Assembly: GCA_002503205.1 (NCBI GenBank)
Contig: DARE01000069.1
Location: 1-24,832 of the forward strand
Direction: 5' to 3'
Length of the DNA stretch: 24,832 nucleotides
From: Thermoplasmatales archaeon UBA447
Lineage (GTDB): Archaea > Thermoplasmatota > Thermoplasmata > Thermoplasmatales > Thermoplasmataceae
Notes under the pieces: generated by a model
The model's input: the letters and a program-made list of their open reading frames with translations, nothing else
Database searches by the model: none
Told to the model about the DNA's origin: nothing
Program-made: the position numbers and the translations under genes
Part shown: piece after piece, positions 1-7,182 of the stretch
How the letters are laid out: the number at the start of each line of letters is the position of its first letter
Position numbering within the stretch: the first letter of the stretch is position 1

Positions 1-10
1 CGATTATAAA

Positions 11-83
11 CGCCCCGAACGGGATTTGGACCCGTGTCACGAGCTCGACAGGCTCGTATGATAGGCCGCTACACTATCGGGGC
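11..83 (-). tRNA. tRNA-Asp (anticodon GTC)
   Basis: Read on the minus strand, a 7-bp acceptor stem (GCCCCGA at 83-77 pairing with TCGGGGC at 18-12) closes a full cloverleaf. The anticodon stem CGAGC/GCTCG holds the loop CTGTCGA, so the anticodon is GTC (Asp). The T arm contains GGGTCCAAATCCC. The discriminator at position 11 is G, as usual for tRNA-Asp. CCA is not encoded and no intron is visible. It is transcribed away from the metallophosphoesterase stop codon, with its own TATA box just upstream. Confidence 0.97.
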
Positions 84-105
84 TTCCCGAGCTTATCGTT
101 CAGAG

Positions 106-119
106 ATATAAATATTTAT
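106..119 (-). promoter_or_regulatory. TATA box of tRNA-Asp
   Basis: The minus-strand reading is an A/T-only core (AAATATTTATAT) centred about 29 nt upstream of the tRNA 5' end. That is the usual spacing of an archaeal TATA box from the start site. It lies between the tRNA and the end of the next gene, so it can only serve the tRNA. Confidence 0.6.
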
Positions 120-125
120 CACGCT

Positions 126-866
126 TCAGGACAAGTTATTGCTCAATGTTCTTTCTTTCCTAAGGTCCCCAGTAAAGCCGAAGTCAACAAGACCGAACTC
201 ATCTGTCACTCCGTAAACTCTAAACCTTCCCGGTTCCGTGTTCTTCAGAACCGGTGTGAAGTGTTCCGGGTTAAGCAAACTTTCAACTACGTCCGATCCT
301 GACGAGAAATAGCTCATTGCCGGTGTGATAAGGACATGTGAATCCGGATTATGAACGAATGCGGGAACCTTGTATAGGCCTCCTACCCTGTCTCTCAGCA
401 CAAGAGAAGGATGCTCATGACCGAGGATTGTAAGATTGAGAAGCCCAAAGTCCCTGTCTCCGTGATATATATAGTACCTTTTTGTCTGATACTTTTCGAC
501 CATGTTAACGCCTCTCCTCTTAAGGATAGAGATCAGGTAATTGTCATGGTTACCTTTTACGAAAGTTAGTTTGACTCTGTCCTTAAAATAGTCCAGAAAT
601 TTGATAATATCCTGCCATTCCTGCTGGAGATTTCTGGAGAATTCATGTTTAAAATCACCGTTTATAACAAGATTATCCGGCTGGTACCGCTCCAGTATAC
701 GATCAACTATCCTTTTAACATGGGTTAACTGAAGCTTGGGAAGAAAGAGGCCATGTAAGTTCATCTCCTCTTCAAATCCCAGGTGAAGATCTGATATAAC
801 TGCGGTATTTATGTCAGAAAGGTAAACGCAGTTAAGATCAGTGATAAAAACGTCTGGTTCTACCAT
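126..866 (-). CDS. Metallophosphoesterase (PdeM / PF1019-like)
   Basis: A calcineurin-like metallophosphoesterase of about 246 residues. The dimetal motifs appear in family order: ISDLHLG near the N-terminus, NGDFKH, KGNHDN in the middle, and GHEH before the C-terminal third. The DLHLG start matches the archaeal group typified by PF1019 and bacterial PdeM, whose bacterial relatives lie beside Lhr-type helicases; no helicase is nearby here. The frame also opens at 917, adding 17 residues. I prefer the ATG at 866 because it has a GAAGGAA ribosome-binding site just upstream, leaves the usual short N-terminus before DLHLG, and frees the 867-930 gap for a divergent promoter. The substrate is unknown; the soluble hydrolase family is secure. 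Confidence 0.88.
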   Translation of the reverse strand: MVEPDVFITDLNCVYLSDINTAVISDLHLGFEEEMNLHGLFLPKLQLTHVKRIVDRILERYQPDNLVINGDFKHEFSRNLQQEWQDIIKFLDYFKDRVKLTFVKGNHDNYLISILKRRGVNMVEKYQTKRYYIYHGDRDFGLLNLTILGHEHPSLVLRDRVGGLYKVPAFVHNPDSHVLITPAMSYFSSGSDVVESLLNPEHFTPVLKNTEPGRFRVYGVTDEFGLVDFGFTGDLRKERTLSNNLS

Positions 867-902
867 TATTTCCTTCAATGATGAAGTAAGGTAAAACCTG
901 AT

Positions 903-922
903 TAAGATTTTATGCAATCTTA
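903..922. promoter_or_regulatory. Palindromic operator candidate in divergent promoter
   Basis: TAAGATT (903-909) and AATCTTA (916-922) form a perfect 7-bp inverted repeat with a 6-nt spacer. It covers the TATA-like TTTATG (909-914) upstream of the aldose epimerase and the TATA-like element read leftwards for the metallophosphoesterase. A dimeric repressor bound here could block both promoters. The symmetry is visible; the regulatory role is inferred. Confidence 0.4.
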
Positions 923-930
923 TTATCTCA

Positions 931-1752
931 ATGTATATGGATATTAAGTCAGGGACATCAGAAGCCAGTATAGAAAAGGAAGGAGGTTACATCTCATCGC
1001 TAAAGTTTTCTGGAAGAGACATTCTGCTTCAAGGAGATATTAAGAACAAAACCCATGGGGGATGCGCTATACTGTTCCCATATCCGAACAGAATCAGAGA
1101 TGGCAAATACAAATGGAATGGGGTGGAATATCAGCTCCCTATCAACTCAGCTCCTAATTCCATTCACGGGCTGCTTAATGATACCGCTCTTGAAATATCC
1201 TCATACGAAAAAGACCACCTGGTTCTAAAAGGCATTATCTCAAACCCAGGATATCCTTCACCGTTGTCAGTTGCACTTGATTACACTATTCAGGATAACA
1301 GGTTCATCCTTGATCTCCATGCAGAGAATGAAGGAGATCAACAGGTACCGGTTGCATTCGGCATTCATCCATATTTTCTTCACGGGGGCTTATGGTCACT
1401 GGAAGGGCCTGAGGCTTATTCATTTCTGAAGTATAAGGACAAATACTTTCCAGATGGGAATTTTTATTCTTTACCTGGAAATGAACTTTCGTCAGATTCC
1501 GGAAGAGATTTTGACAGCTGTTTTGAATTGCATGATTCTCTTAAACTGAAATGCAAAGATAGAACAATCGAAATCTCCGGAAACAAGACCAGATATTACG
1601 TCATTTATAATGGAAAGTGGTGCAGGTCAGTTTCTGTCGCACTTGAACCCATGTCCGCAGCTCCGGACAGCTTTAACAATCACATGGGGATTGAACGCCT
1701 TGAACCAGGTGAATCCACAGATTTCAGCATATCAATAGAAGGCTCATTTTAA
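931..1752 (+). CDS. Aldose 1-epimerase (galactose mutarotase-like)
   Basis: A soluble protein of 273 residues with the galactose mutarotase fold, which interconverts alpha and beta anomers of free aldoses. Three expected active-site residues are in order: His79 in SIHGLL, His146 in GIHPYF (catalytic acid) and Glu239 in ALEPM (catalytic base). The sugar-contact motif PYPNRI is near residue 52. Length is slightly below the bacterial GalM norm of about 340, typical of short archaeal and YeaD-like members; a hexose-6-phosphate epimerase specificity cannot be excluded. An alternative ATG at 937 fits a leaderless start from the TATA-like element at 908-914 a little better. In this group of archaea, free sugars feed a non-phosphorylated Entner-Doudoroff pathway, where such an enzyme would fit. 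Confidence 0.85.
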   Translation: MYMDIKSGTSEASIEKEGGYISSLKFSGRDILLQGDIKNKTHGGCAILFPYPNRIRDGKYKWNGVEYQLPINSAPNSIHGLLNDTALEISSYEKDHLVLKGIISNPGYPSPLSVALDYTIQDNRFILDLHAENEGDQQVPVAFGIHPYFLHGGLWSLEGPEAYSFLKYKDKYFPDGNFYSLPGNELSSDSGRDFDSCFELHDSLKLKCKDRTIEISGNKTRYYVIYNGKWCRSVSVALEPMSAAPDSFNNHMGIERLEPGESTDFSISIEGSF

Positions 1753-1754
1753 GT

Positions 1755-2357
1755 TCAGAAATGAAGATAGTAATTTCCGGTTGCAATGTTTGCCATTATA
1801 AATATCAGAGCTATCTGAAATGCTCCCTGAAGCCCGGAAAGCTTGAAGTTGATCATTCCTAGCCTTGCAATTTTCCTGTAATCTGGGTCAGGTTTTTGTA
1901 TCTCCAGGAATATTCTCACCTCATTAGGCAGGAATATTCCAAGCCCTTGAATGATAAGGATGATAACAAAAACGCCTGCCAGTATAATAACAGGGTATGT
2001 TATGATGAATATGCCCTTGTTCATAGCAAGGTAAATGCCCCCAGTCACTGTAACCGCTGCAAGTGTGGGCATAAGGAAAAGCATGTAGGGGACCAGTCTT
2101 TTTATAAATTCGACCCTTGATTTGACATCAAGCTGCCCCATAATCCTTCCGATAACCAGGCCCATGAACAGGTCTATACCGGTCCAGAGAGCTCCAGGGA
2201 GAACATGCATGTAGTCCAGGAACAGGCGATTTCCAGAGAGAATTGCCCCAATTAAGGCAACGACGGGGACCACAACCGTAAGTATTGACTGAACTCCAAT
2301 AATTCTTGAATTTAGAGCCCCACTATGATTATCAATGGAGTTTGAGCCTTCCACCAA
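1755..2357 (-). CDS. Polytopic membrane protein, unknown function
   Basis: Two hundred residues with five or six predicted membrane segments (about 24-44, 51-72, 89-110, 117-138, 170-190). The HVLPGALWTGIDLFMG stretch near residue 51 pairs a His with a Trp-Gly in a helix. It recalls CopD/DUF2269-type membrane proteins, but this is weak. The start codon is TTG at 2357, or GTG at 2354. A T/A-rich TATA-like block at 2374-2386 lies about 25 nt upstream, which suggests a leaderless message. It converges on the aldose epimerase with only 2 nt between stops. Transport or redox roles are possible, but none is assigned. Confidence 0.72.
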   Translation of the reverse strand: MVEGSNSIDNHSGALNSRIIGVQSILTVVVPVVALIGAILSGNRLFLDYMHVLPGALWTGIDLFMGLVIGRIMGQLDVKSRVEFIKRLVPYMLFLMPTLAAVTVTGGIYLAMNKGIFIITYPVIILAGVFVIILIIQGLGIFLPNEVRIFLEIQKPDPDYRKIARLGMINFKLSGLQGAFQIALIFIMANIATGNYYLHF

Positions 2358-2445
2358 TGCCTGATGATTAAATTTTAAATAAATTATTCCATCATTACTC
2401 CCGATTTTCTATAAACTCATTAATAGTAGGTGAAACTATACGTTT

Positions 2446-3573
2446 ATGAGATATGTAAAAGCTACTACATTATATGATGGCACTGGCTCCAAGAATAATG
2501 TTTACATAGGCTTTGATAAGCAGATAGAGGAAATCACGGAAAAAGAGCCAGATGGGGACATAATAGCAGAAGGTGTAGTAACACCTGCTTTTATTGATGC
2601 TCACAGCCACATCGGAATGGTCAGAGCAGGAGAACCCTCCGCAGAGGATGAGTCAAACGAGCATATGGATCCGGCATTTCCAATGATAAACGCTTTGCAT
2701 AGTATTTACATGGACGACTCAGCGTTTAAGGAATCAGTCGAGAACAATTTTCTTTATTCGTCGGTACTTCCTGGAAGCGGCAACCCAATCGCGGGTAAGG
2801 TTGTTCTTGTCAAGAACTTCAAAACAAACATTAAAGACGCTTACATGCAGGACGTAGGGATAAAAGCAGCCCTCGGCTACAATCCGAGAAGCACCACTGA
2901 TTGGGGAGGAACCAGACCCACCACAAGGATGGGGGCAATAGCAATACTCCGGGAAAGGTTTCTTAGCGCAAGGAAGAGCTTGAACCTGCTTGATTCAAAG
3001 AAGAAGGTTCCAGATGAACTTAAGCCAATTGAGGAGGTCTTCATTGACATACTTCAAAGAAAACTACCGCTAATGGTTCATCTTCACCGGGAGGATGACG
3101 CCTATGTTCTTATGTCTCTTATGGATGAATTCGGGTTCAAGGCAATAATCAATCATGCAATGGACATCTACCGCAAAAGCACTTTTGAGGCCATGAAGGA
3201 GAGAAACATAGACCTGGTTTACGGGCCACTGGATTCACATCCTTATAAGGTCGAGCTGAAGCACGAATCCTGGAGGAACTGTAAAGCAGTCATGGATTCA
3301 GGAGTCAGATTCTGTATGATGTCAGATCATCCTGTTATACTGCAGAGAAATATGTTTCTTACTATGAGGCACTTCCTTAGATTTGGAATGAGCAAGGAAA
3401 CAGCGATATCTAAACTTACAAGTGAACCTGCTGCCATTCTCAACATAAAAGATCTCGGTCATATCAGGAAAGGTTTTATCCCCTCATTTTCAGTATGGAC
3501 TGGTGATCCATTTTCTATGGAATCACATCCATCATTAGTAATTGCCGAGGGAGAAATCGTTCACAGCGAATGA
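2446..3573 (+). CDS. Amidohydrolase-family metal-dependent hydrolase
   Basis: A 375-residue member of the imidazolonepropionase-like amidohydrolases (COG1228 type). It has a small N-terminal beta domain, the first metal pair His53/His55 in DAHSH after TPAFI, a VHLHRED motif (His212, His214), His237 in NHAMD, Asp294 in SDHP, and a C-terminal return to the beta domain ending in the WTGDP motif typical of the family. These are the ligands expected for a mono- or binuclear metal centre in a TIM barrel. The substrate cannot be predicted, since the family spans hydantoins, imidazolones, peptides and amino-sugars. It is transcribed alone, divergent from the membrane protein, with a TATA-like TATAAAC at about 2410-2416. 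Confidence 0.85.
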   Translation: MRYVKATTLYDGTGSKNNVYIGFDKQIEEITEKEPDGDIIAEGVVTPAFIDAHSHIGMVRAGEPSAEDESNEHMDPAFPMINALHSIYMDDSAFKESVENNFLYSSVLPGSGNPIAGKVVLVKNFKTNIKDAYMQDVGIKAALGYNPRSTTDWGGTRPTTRMGAIAILRERFLSARKSLNLLDSKKKVPDELKPIEEVFIDILQRKLPLMVHLHREDDAYVLMSLMDEFGFKAIINHAMDIYRKSTFEAMKERNIDLVYGPLDSHPYKVELKHESWRNCKAVMDSGVRFCMMSDHPVILQRNMFLTMRHFLRFGMSKETAISKLTSEPAAILNIKDLGHIRKGFIPSFSVWTGDPFSMESHPSLVIAEGEIVHSE

Positions 3574-3593
3574 TCACAATACTCAATTTTCAT

Positions 3594-3602
3594 TATATAT
3601 AA
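3594..3602 (+). promoter_or_regulatory. TATA box upstream of DUF981 gene
   Basis: TATATATAA is the strongest TATA-like element in the intergenic region. Its centre predicts transcription starting near 3622-3626. That is about 45 nt before the DUF981 start codon and almost exactly on the ATG of the 15-codon upstream ORF. Confidence 0.6.
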
Positions 3603-3621
3603 ATGTAACACCTCAGAGTTT

Positions 3622-3669
3622 ATGTGTCTCATTGATAACCGCACGGTCTATTCTATTTCGGTGACTTAA
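3622..3669 (+). CDS. Possible 15-codon upstream ORF (leader peptide)
   Basis: ATG at 3622 opens MCLIDNRTVYSISVT and ends with TAA at 3667-3669, one base before the DUF981 ATG. The strong TATA box centred at 3598 would place the start site on or next to this ATG, so the leader could be translated as a leaderless mRNA, with termination delivering the ribosome to the next start. The DUF981 gene also has its own GGTGA ribosome-binding site at 3660-3664, inside the leader. The peptide is too short to judge by composition and may be chance. Confidence 0.3.
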   Translation: MCLIDNRTVYSISVT

Positions 3670-3670
3670 G

Positions 3671-4285
3671 ATGCCATTTATAGACGATCTCGCAATGGAG
3701 CTTTTCACCCTGTCGCTCGTGGGTATTTTATCCATTTACCTGACAGGGTCAGTCTTCCTTCAGTACAGGAAGAATGGTGCTAATGATATTGAGGGTTCCC
3801 TGAAACCCGGAGTATTTCCTCTCTTGATGTTAGGGGCGGTTATAATAATAATGGGTATCTATGGGGAGATGACATGGCCACTGCCTGGCAGTTATAATAT
3901 TCTCTTCTACGATCCATACACTATCATAGGGATAGTTATCCTGATGATGGCCCTGGCCATACACTTTAAGCAGAAGTTACAGTATGTAGGAATAATTGCA
4001 GCTTTCTCTGGACTGATTGCCATATACTATGGTGTGAATGCATACCTGGACAAGATGACATCAAGCCCAATTGCAATGCTTGGATTGTACATAGCATTTG
4101 GACTGACAGGGGTTTTCACCTTCCCTACCACTCTGATTTACGACATGCTGCCTGGGAGAGGCAAATCTTCCTCAGCGTGGAATATCGTACTGGTCATATT
4201 CTGGATCGGGCTGGTAGTATCTTCAGTACTTGCCGCAATAACTGCAATAGAGGCAGTCCCACAGCATCTTCTGGCACCTCCGTAA
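3671..4285 (+). CDS. DUF981-type membrane protein
   Basis: A 204-residue integral membrane protein with about six hydrophobic helices (roughly 9-29, 48-66, 81-98, 104-124, 135-155, 170-192). The PLPGSYNILFYDPY stretch between helices 2 and 3 is the signature I associate with DUF981 (PF06168), a family described from Thermoplasma- and Sulfolobus-type archaea with no known function. The ATG at 3671 is supported by GGTGA six bases upstream. It is monocistronic and followed by an A/T-rich gap with a long T run. A transport or membrane-maintenance role is conceivable but unsupported. Confidence 0.78.
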   Translation: MPFIDDLAMELFTLSLVGILSIYLTGSVFLQYRKNGANDIEGSLKPGVFPLLMLGAVIIIMGIYGEMTWPLPGSYNILFYDPYTIIGIVILMMALAIHFKQKLQYVGIIAAFSGLIAIYYGVNAYLDKMTSSPIAMLGLYIAFGLTGVFTFPTTLIYDMLPGRGKSSSAWNIVLVIFWIGLVVSSVLAAITAIEAVPQHLLAPP

Positions 4286-4333
4286 ATGGAGCAGTTTAAG
4301 GAGGCAAATTTCATCATCATGATACAAAAACTA

Positions 4334-4356
4334 TTTAATTTTTTTTATTATATTTT
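4334..4356 (+). terminator. T-run terminator after DUF981 gene
   Basis: An uninterrupted run of eight T (4339-4346), followed by more T-rich sequence, lies about 50 nt after the DUF981 stop. Archaeal RNA polymerase terminates at such runs on the non-template strand without needing a hairpin. Confidence 0.5.
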
Positions 4357-4460
4357 GAAAAGTACCTATGTACATACATTATCATTTTTTATAGTAATAT
4401 TATGGCTTTGCATACATTTCTTATATACGAAATTTTTTCAAAACATATCTTATTATGTCA

Positions 4461-4494
4461 AGATTTAAGTACAGATTAAATGTTCAGATTTAAA
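4461..4494 (+). repeat. Three short direct repeats upstream of pilin gene
   Basis: AGATTTAAG (4461), AGATTAAAT (4473) and AGATTTAAA (4486) recur every 12-13 nt immediately before the pilin start at 4508. One copy sits where a TATA box would be expected. The spacing, just over one helical turn, would put bound proteins on roughly one face of the DNA. Because the surroundings are A/T-rich, chance is not excluded. Confidence 0.3.
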
Positions 4495-4507
4495 GGTGTA
4501 AAATTTA

Positions 4508-4963
4508 ATGAAACCGGTCAGAATAGAAGAGGATAAGGCTGTTTCACCAATAATCGCAACCATACTCCTTGTGGCCATTACAGTAGTTCTGGCTGCCACC
4601 CTCTATACGATTCTGGGTGGTTTCACAAGTTTTCTCAGTGCTTCAACTCCATCCGCATCCGTAACAGAAACTAATCCAGCTGCTGGGTATTACCAGCTTT
4701 ATGTTAATTCATTCTCGGCAAATGTCAATCTCAGCCTTAAGAACGTGCAACTGGATTTCACAACAAGCAATGGAACTGTAATCGAAACCGGACTACTTCA
4801 TCCTGGAAATCAGCCTGATTTCAATATCTCTGTCTCAGGGGGGAGCCAGTTCACAAGTTCTACCATTATAACCATCAGTCCAGGTGTCTCAGGCAGTGTT
4901 AATGTTACAGAGTTCCGCCTTGTAGACACAAAAACGGATGGTGTAATGTGGGCAAGCAATTAG
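4508..4963 (+). CDS. Archaeal type IV pilin (Pilin_N / DUF1628-like)
   Basis: A secreted pilin-like subunit of 151 residues. The first eleven residues form a charged class III signal peptide. Lys10-Ala11 followed by Val12-Ser13 fits the prepilin peptidase (PibD/FlaK) rule, with cleavage after Ala11. A hydrophobic helix from residue 12 to about 37 starts VSPIIATILLVAITVVLAA, the pattern of archaeal pilins with an N-terminal Pilin_N domain. The rest is Ser/Thr/Asn-rich beta-type sequence with several N-glycosylation sequons (NLS, NGT, NIS, NVT). No assembly ATPase or platform protein is nearby, so it must use machinery encoded elsewhere. Its stop is 3 nt from the stop of the converging next gene. 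Confidence 0.9.
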   Translation: MKPVRIEEDKAVSPIIATILLVAITVVLAATLYTILGGFTSFLSASTPSASVTETNPAAGYYQLYVNSFSANVNLSLKNVQLDFTTSNGTVIETGLLHPGNQPDFNISVSGGSQFTSSTIITISPGVSGSVNVTEFRLVDTKTDGVMWASN

Positions 4964-4966
4964 CCT

Positions 4967-7045
4967 TTACTGGGGAAATCCAATTTCCTTCAGTAATTCA
5001 CTGCCCGAGTAAGCAGGTTTAAGGCACTCCGAATCTGTACATGCAAGTATCTGCTTTTGAACCTCAGATGGTATGGAACCTGAGACACCCTCTGATTTCT
5101 CCATTATCCCGCCTGATTTTGGATCCAGAAGTGCAAGATCCACGTCCGGCATATAGTTGTTCCAGAGTTTCTTTTTAAGTGAATCAGCATCCGGGTGTGT
5201 TTTCCAGGCCTTTACAAGAAAGCCCCTGTCGATTAATTTGCCTATTGACATGGCCATATAGGAATGAAACATAGGAACAGCCTCTATATCACCGGAAAAT
5301 GTGTCGGCAATTTCCACTGCCCTTTCTTTCAGGGAAGGATTAGCCACTATTCTTGCAAGCCTTATTATATTCCCAATTTCAATAGAGTTTCCCCCTGGAA
5401 TCGCTCCGTCATGGCCCTCCTTTGGTCTTGAGAAAAGTTCCTCCCCTGACTCTGGAGTCTGGAAATATCCCTTGCCTGTCCTGTCCCAGAATTCCTTATC
5501 CAGCGTGTCCTGAAGTTTAAGGGAAGTCTCAAGATATCTGTTTTCGAAAGTGGAGAAGTAAAGTTCGAGGAACCCGAATATGGTAAAAGCATAATCATCT
5601 AGGAATCCGTTAATTGAGGCTTCTGATTCCCTGAACCTGTGAAGCAGATGCCCGTTGGAATAGAGTTTTTCAAGTATGAAGCCTGCTGCTTTTTGAGCCA
5701 TTTCAAGCAACATTTTTTCTCCGGTCCGTCTGTAGGCTATGGACAGGGCTGCAATGGTAAGGCCATTTGTATCGCACAGTATCTTGTCGTCAAGATTTGG
5801 CCTGGGCCTTCTGGTTCTAATCCCTGCCAGAATCTTTCTCGACTTTTCCAGAATCTTTTCCAGATCCTCAGTCTTCATGCCATGTGATGATGCAAACTCT
5901 TCAGGATCAGATGTACAGTACAGAATATTCTTCTGGAGCGATCTGCCAGTGGCCTCATCCTGGTAATTTCCATTCCTTTCAACGTTATAGAACTCACAAA
6001 AAACATTTCCGTCCTCGGGCCCAAGAGCCATCAGAATATCATTCATGGACCATGTGTAAAACTTTCCCTCTTCTCCCTCGGAATCAGCGTCAAGAGCTGA
6101 GTAAAAGCCCCCTTCAGGGCTCACCATCTCTTTCATTAGGAATTCAGAAACTTCAAGTGCGGTTTTCCTGAATAGTTCATTTCCAGTAGATGCGTAGGCC
6201 TCAGAGTATGTCATCATCAGCATTGCCTGATCATAGAGCATTTTCTCAAAATGTGGGAGAATCCATGACGGGTCCGTGGAGTACCTGTGGAACCCATAGC
6301 CGATATGATCATATATGCCTCCCATTTGCATCCCTTTCAGGGTTCTTTCAACCATATTCAGCAATTTACTGTCTCCTGAACGGTGGTATCTGTCAAGCAG
6401 AAACAGTAGGTTGTGTGCAGATGGAAATTTGGGTGCGCTGCCGAACCCTCCATTTTCGCTGTCAAAGGAAGACTTCAGGGATTCTGTGACAAGGTCCTGT
6501 ATATCGCTCAGTTTTCTAGAATTCTTTCTCTGAGCAGTTGCTCTTCTAATGCCATCCATTACCTCCTGGGATCTTGAAATAATATTATCCGGGCCCTCAG
6601 CCCATAACTCACCCACCTGCTTGCAGAGATCGATTATTCCAATGTTTCCTCTTCTGCTTTCTTTTGGTATGTAGGTGAACGCAAAGACTGGTTTTCTGTC
6701 AGGGGTGAGGATCATATTGAGGGGCCACCCACCTGTGCCGGTCATAACCTGGCTTGCAGTCATGTATACTGAATCAACATCCGGCCTCTCTTCTCTGTCA
6801 ACCTTGATGGAGACAAACACTTTGTTCATTTCTTCAGCTACTTCCAGGTCTTCAAAGCTCTCCTTCTCCATCACATGACACCAGTGGCAGGTCGAATAGC
6901 CTATACTGAGAAATATAAGCTTATTCTCCGTTCTGGCTTTTCTGAAGGCTTCTTCACCCCATGGGTACCAGTCAACAGGATTATGGACATGCTGCAACAA
7001 ATAGGGGCTCTTCTCTCCCTTCAGATGGTTTTCGTGATGACTCAT
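4967..7045 (-). CDS. Thioredoxin-fold DUF255 protein (YyaL/SPATA20 family)
   Basis: A protein of 692 residues, full length for COG1331. The N-terminal DUF255 thioredoxin-like domain (about 1-165) begins with the family hallmark SPYLLQH followed by NPVDWYPW, and carries the CxxC pair Cys53-His-Trp-Cys56 in STCHWCHVME. VDREERPDVD follows. The remainder is an alpha/alpha-barrel resembling six-hairpin glycosidases and epimerases, with LPHFEKMLYDQAML, GGFYSALDADSEG and the DDKIL/NG motif. Members occur in all domains, and the biochemical role is unsettled; redox activity or sugar epimerase-like activity has been suggested from domain content only. The start MSHHENHLKGEKSP is well placed. It converges on the pilin gene and diverges from arsB. 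Confidence 0.93.
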   Translation of the reverse strand: MSHHENHLKGEKSPYLLQHVHNPVDWYPWGEEAFRKARTENKLIFLSIGYSTCHWCHVMEKESFEDLEVAEEMNKVFVSIKVDREERPDVDSVYMTASQVMTGTGGWPLNMILTPDRKPVFAFTYIPKESRRGNIGIIDLCKQVGELWAEGPDNIISRSQEVMDGIRRATAQRKNSRKLSDIQDLVTESLKSSFDSENGGFGSAPKFPSAHNLLFLLDRYHRSGDSKLLNMVERTLKGMQMGGIYDHIGYGFHRYSTDPSWILPHFEKMLYDQAMLMMTYSEAYASTGNELFRKTALEVSEFLMKEMVSPEGGFYSALDADSEGEEGKFYTWSMNDILMALGPEDGNVFCEFYNVERNGNYQDEATGRSLQKNILYCTSDPEEFASSHGMKTEDLEKILEKSRKILAGIRTRRPRPNLDDKILCDTNGLTIAALSIAYRRTGEKMLLEMAQKAAGFILEKLYSNGHLLHRFRESEASINGFLDDYAFTIFGFLELYFSTFENRYLETSLKLQDTLDKEFWDRTGKGYFQTPESGEELFSRPKEGHDGAIPGGNSIEIGNIIRLARIVANPSLKERAVEIADTFSGDIEAVPMFHSYMAMSIGKLIDRGFLVKAWKTHPDADSLKKKLWNNYMPDVDLALLDPKSGGIMEKSEGVSGSIPSEVQKQILACTDSECLKPAYSGSELLKEIGFPQ

Positions 7046-7144
7046 CTTCCCATGATTCGCCTCTGGTTAAAATTAATTTCATAAACGAAATTATACAGAA
7101 GGTTCAAAATTTGGATATCTGGCAGCTGCCATTTGACATGTTTC

Positions 7145-7152
7145 CTTTTATG
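7145..7152 (+). promoter_or_regulatory. TATA-like element upstream of arsB
   Basis: CTTTTATG is centred about 30 nt before the ATG at 7179. If it is the promoter, transcription begins within a few bases of that ATG, which is one base out of register with the ArsB frame. Confidence 0.35.
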
Positions 7153-7182
7153 GGGAATAGAATTAATTAATACAGGTAATGA

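Noticed and set aside
4286..4468. Sixty-codon frame directly after the DUF981 stop
   Set aside because: It is A/T-driven, contains the T8 terminator run within it, has no ribosome-binding site, and its Phe/Ile/Tyr-rich product looks like translated spacer.
5301..7170. Several rightward frames of 67-99 codons
   Set aside because: They lie antisense to the DUF255 gene, overlap one another, and show no motifs; the DUF255 frame is fully conserved.
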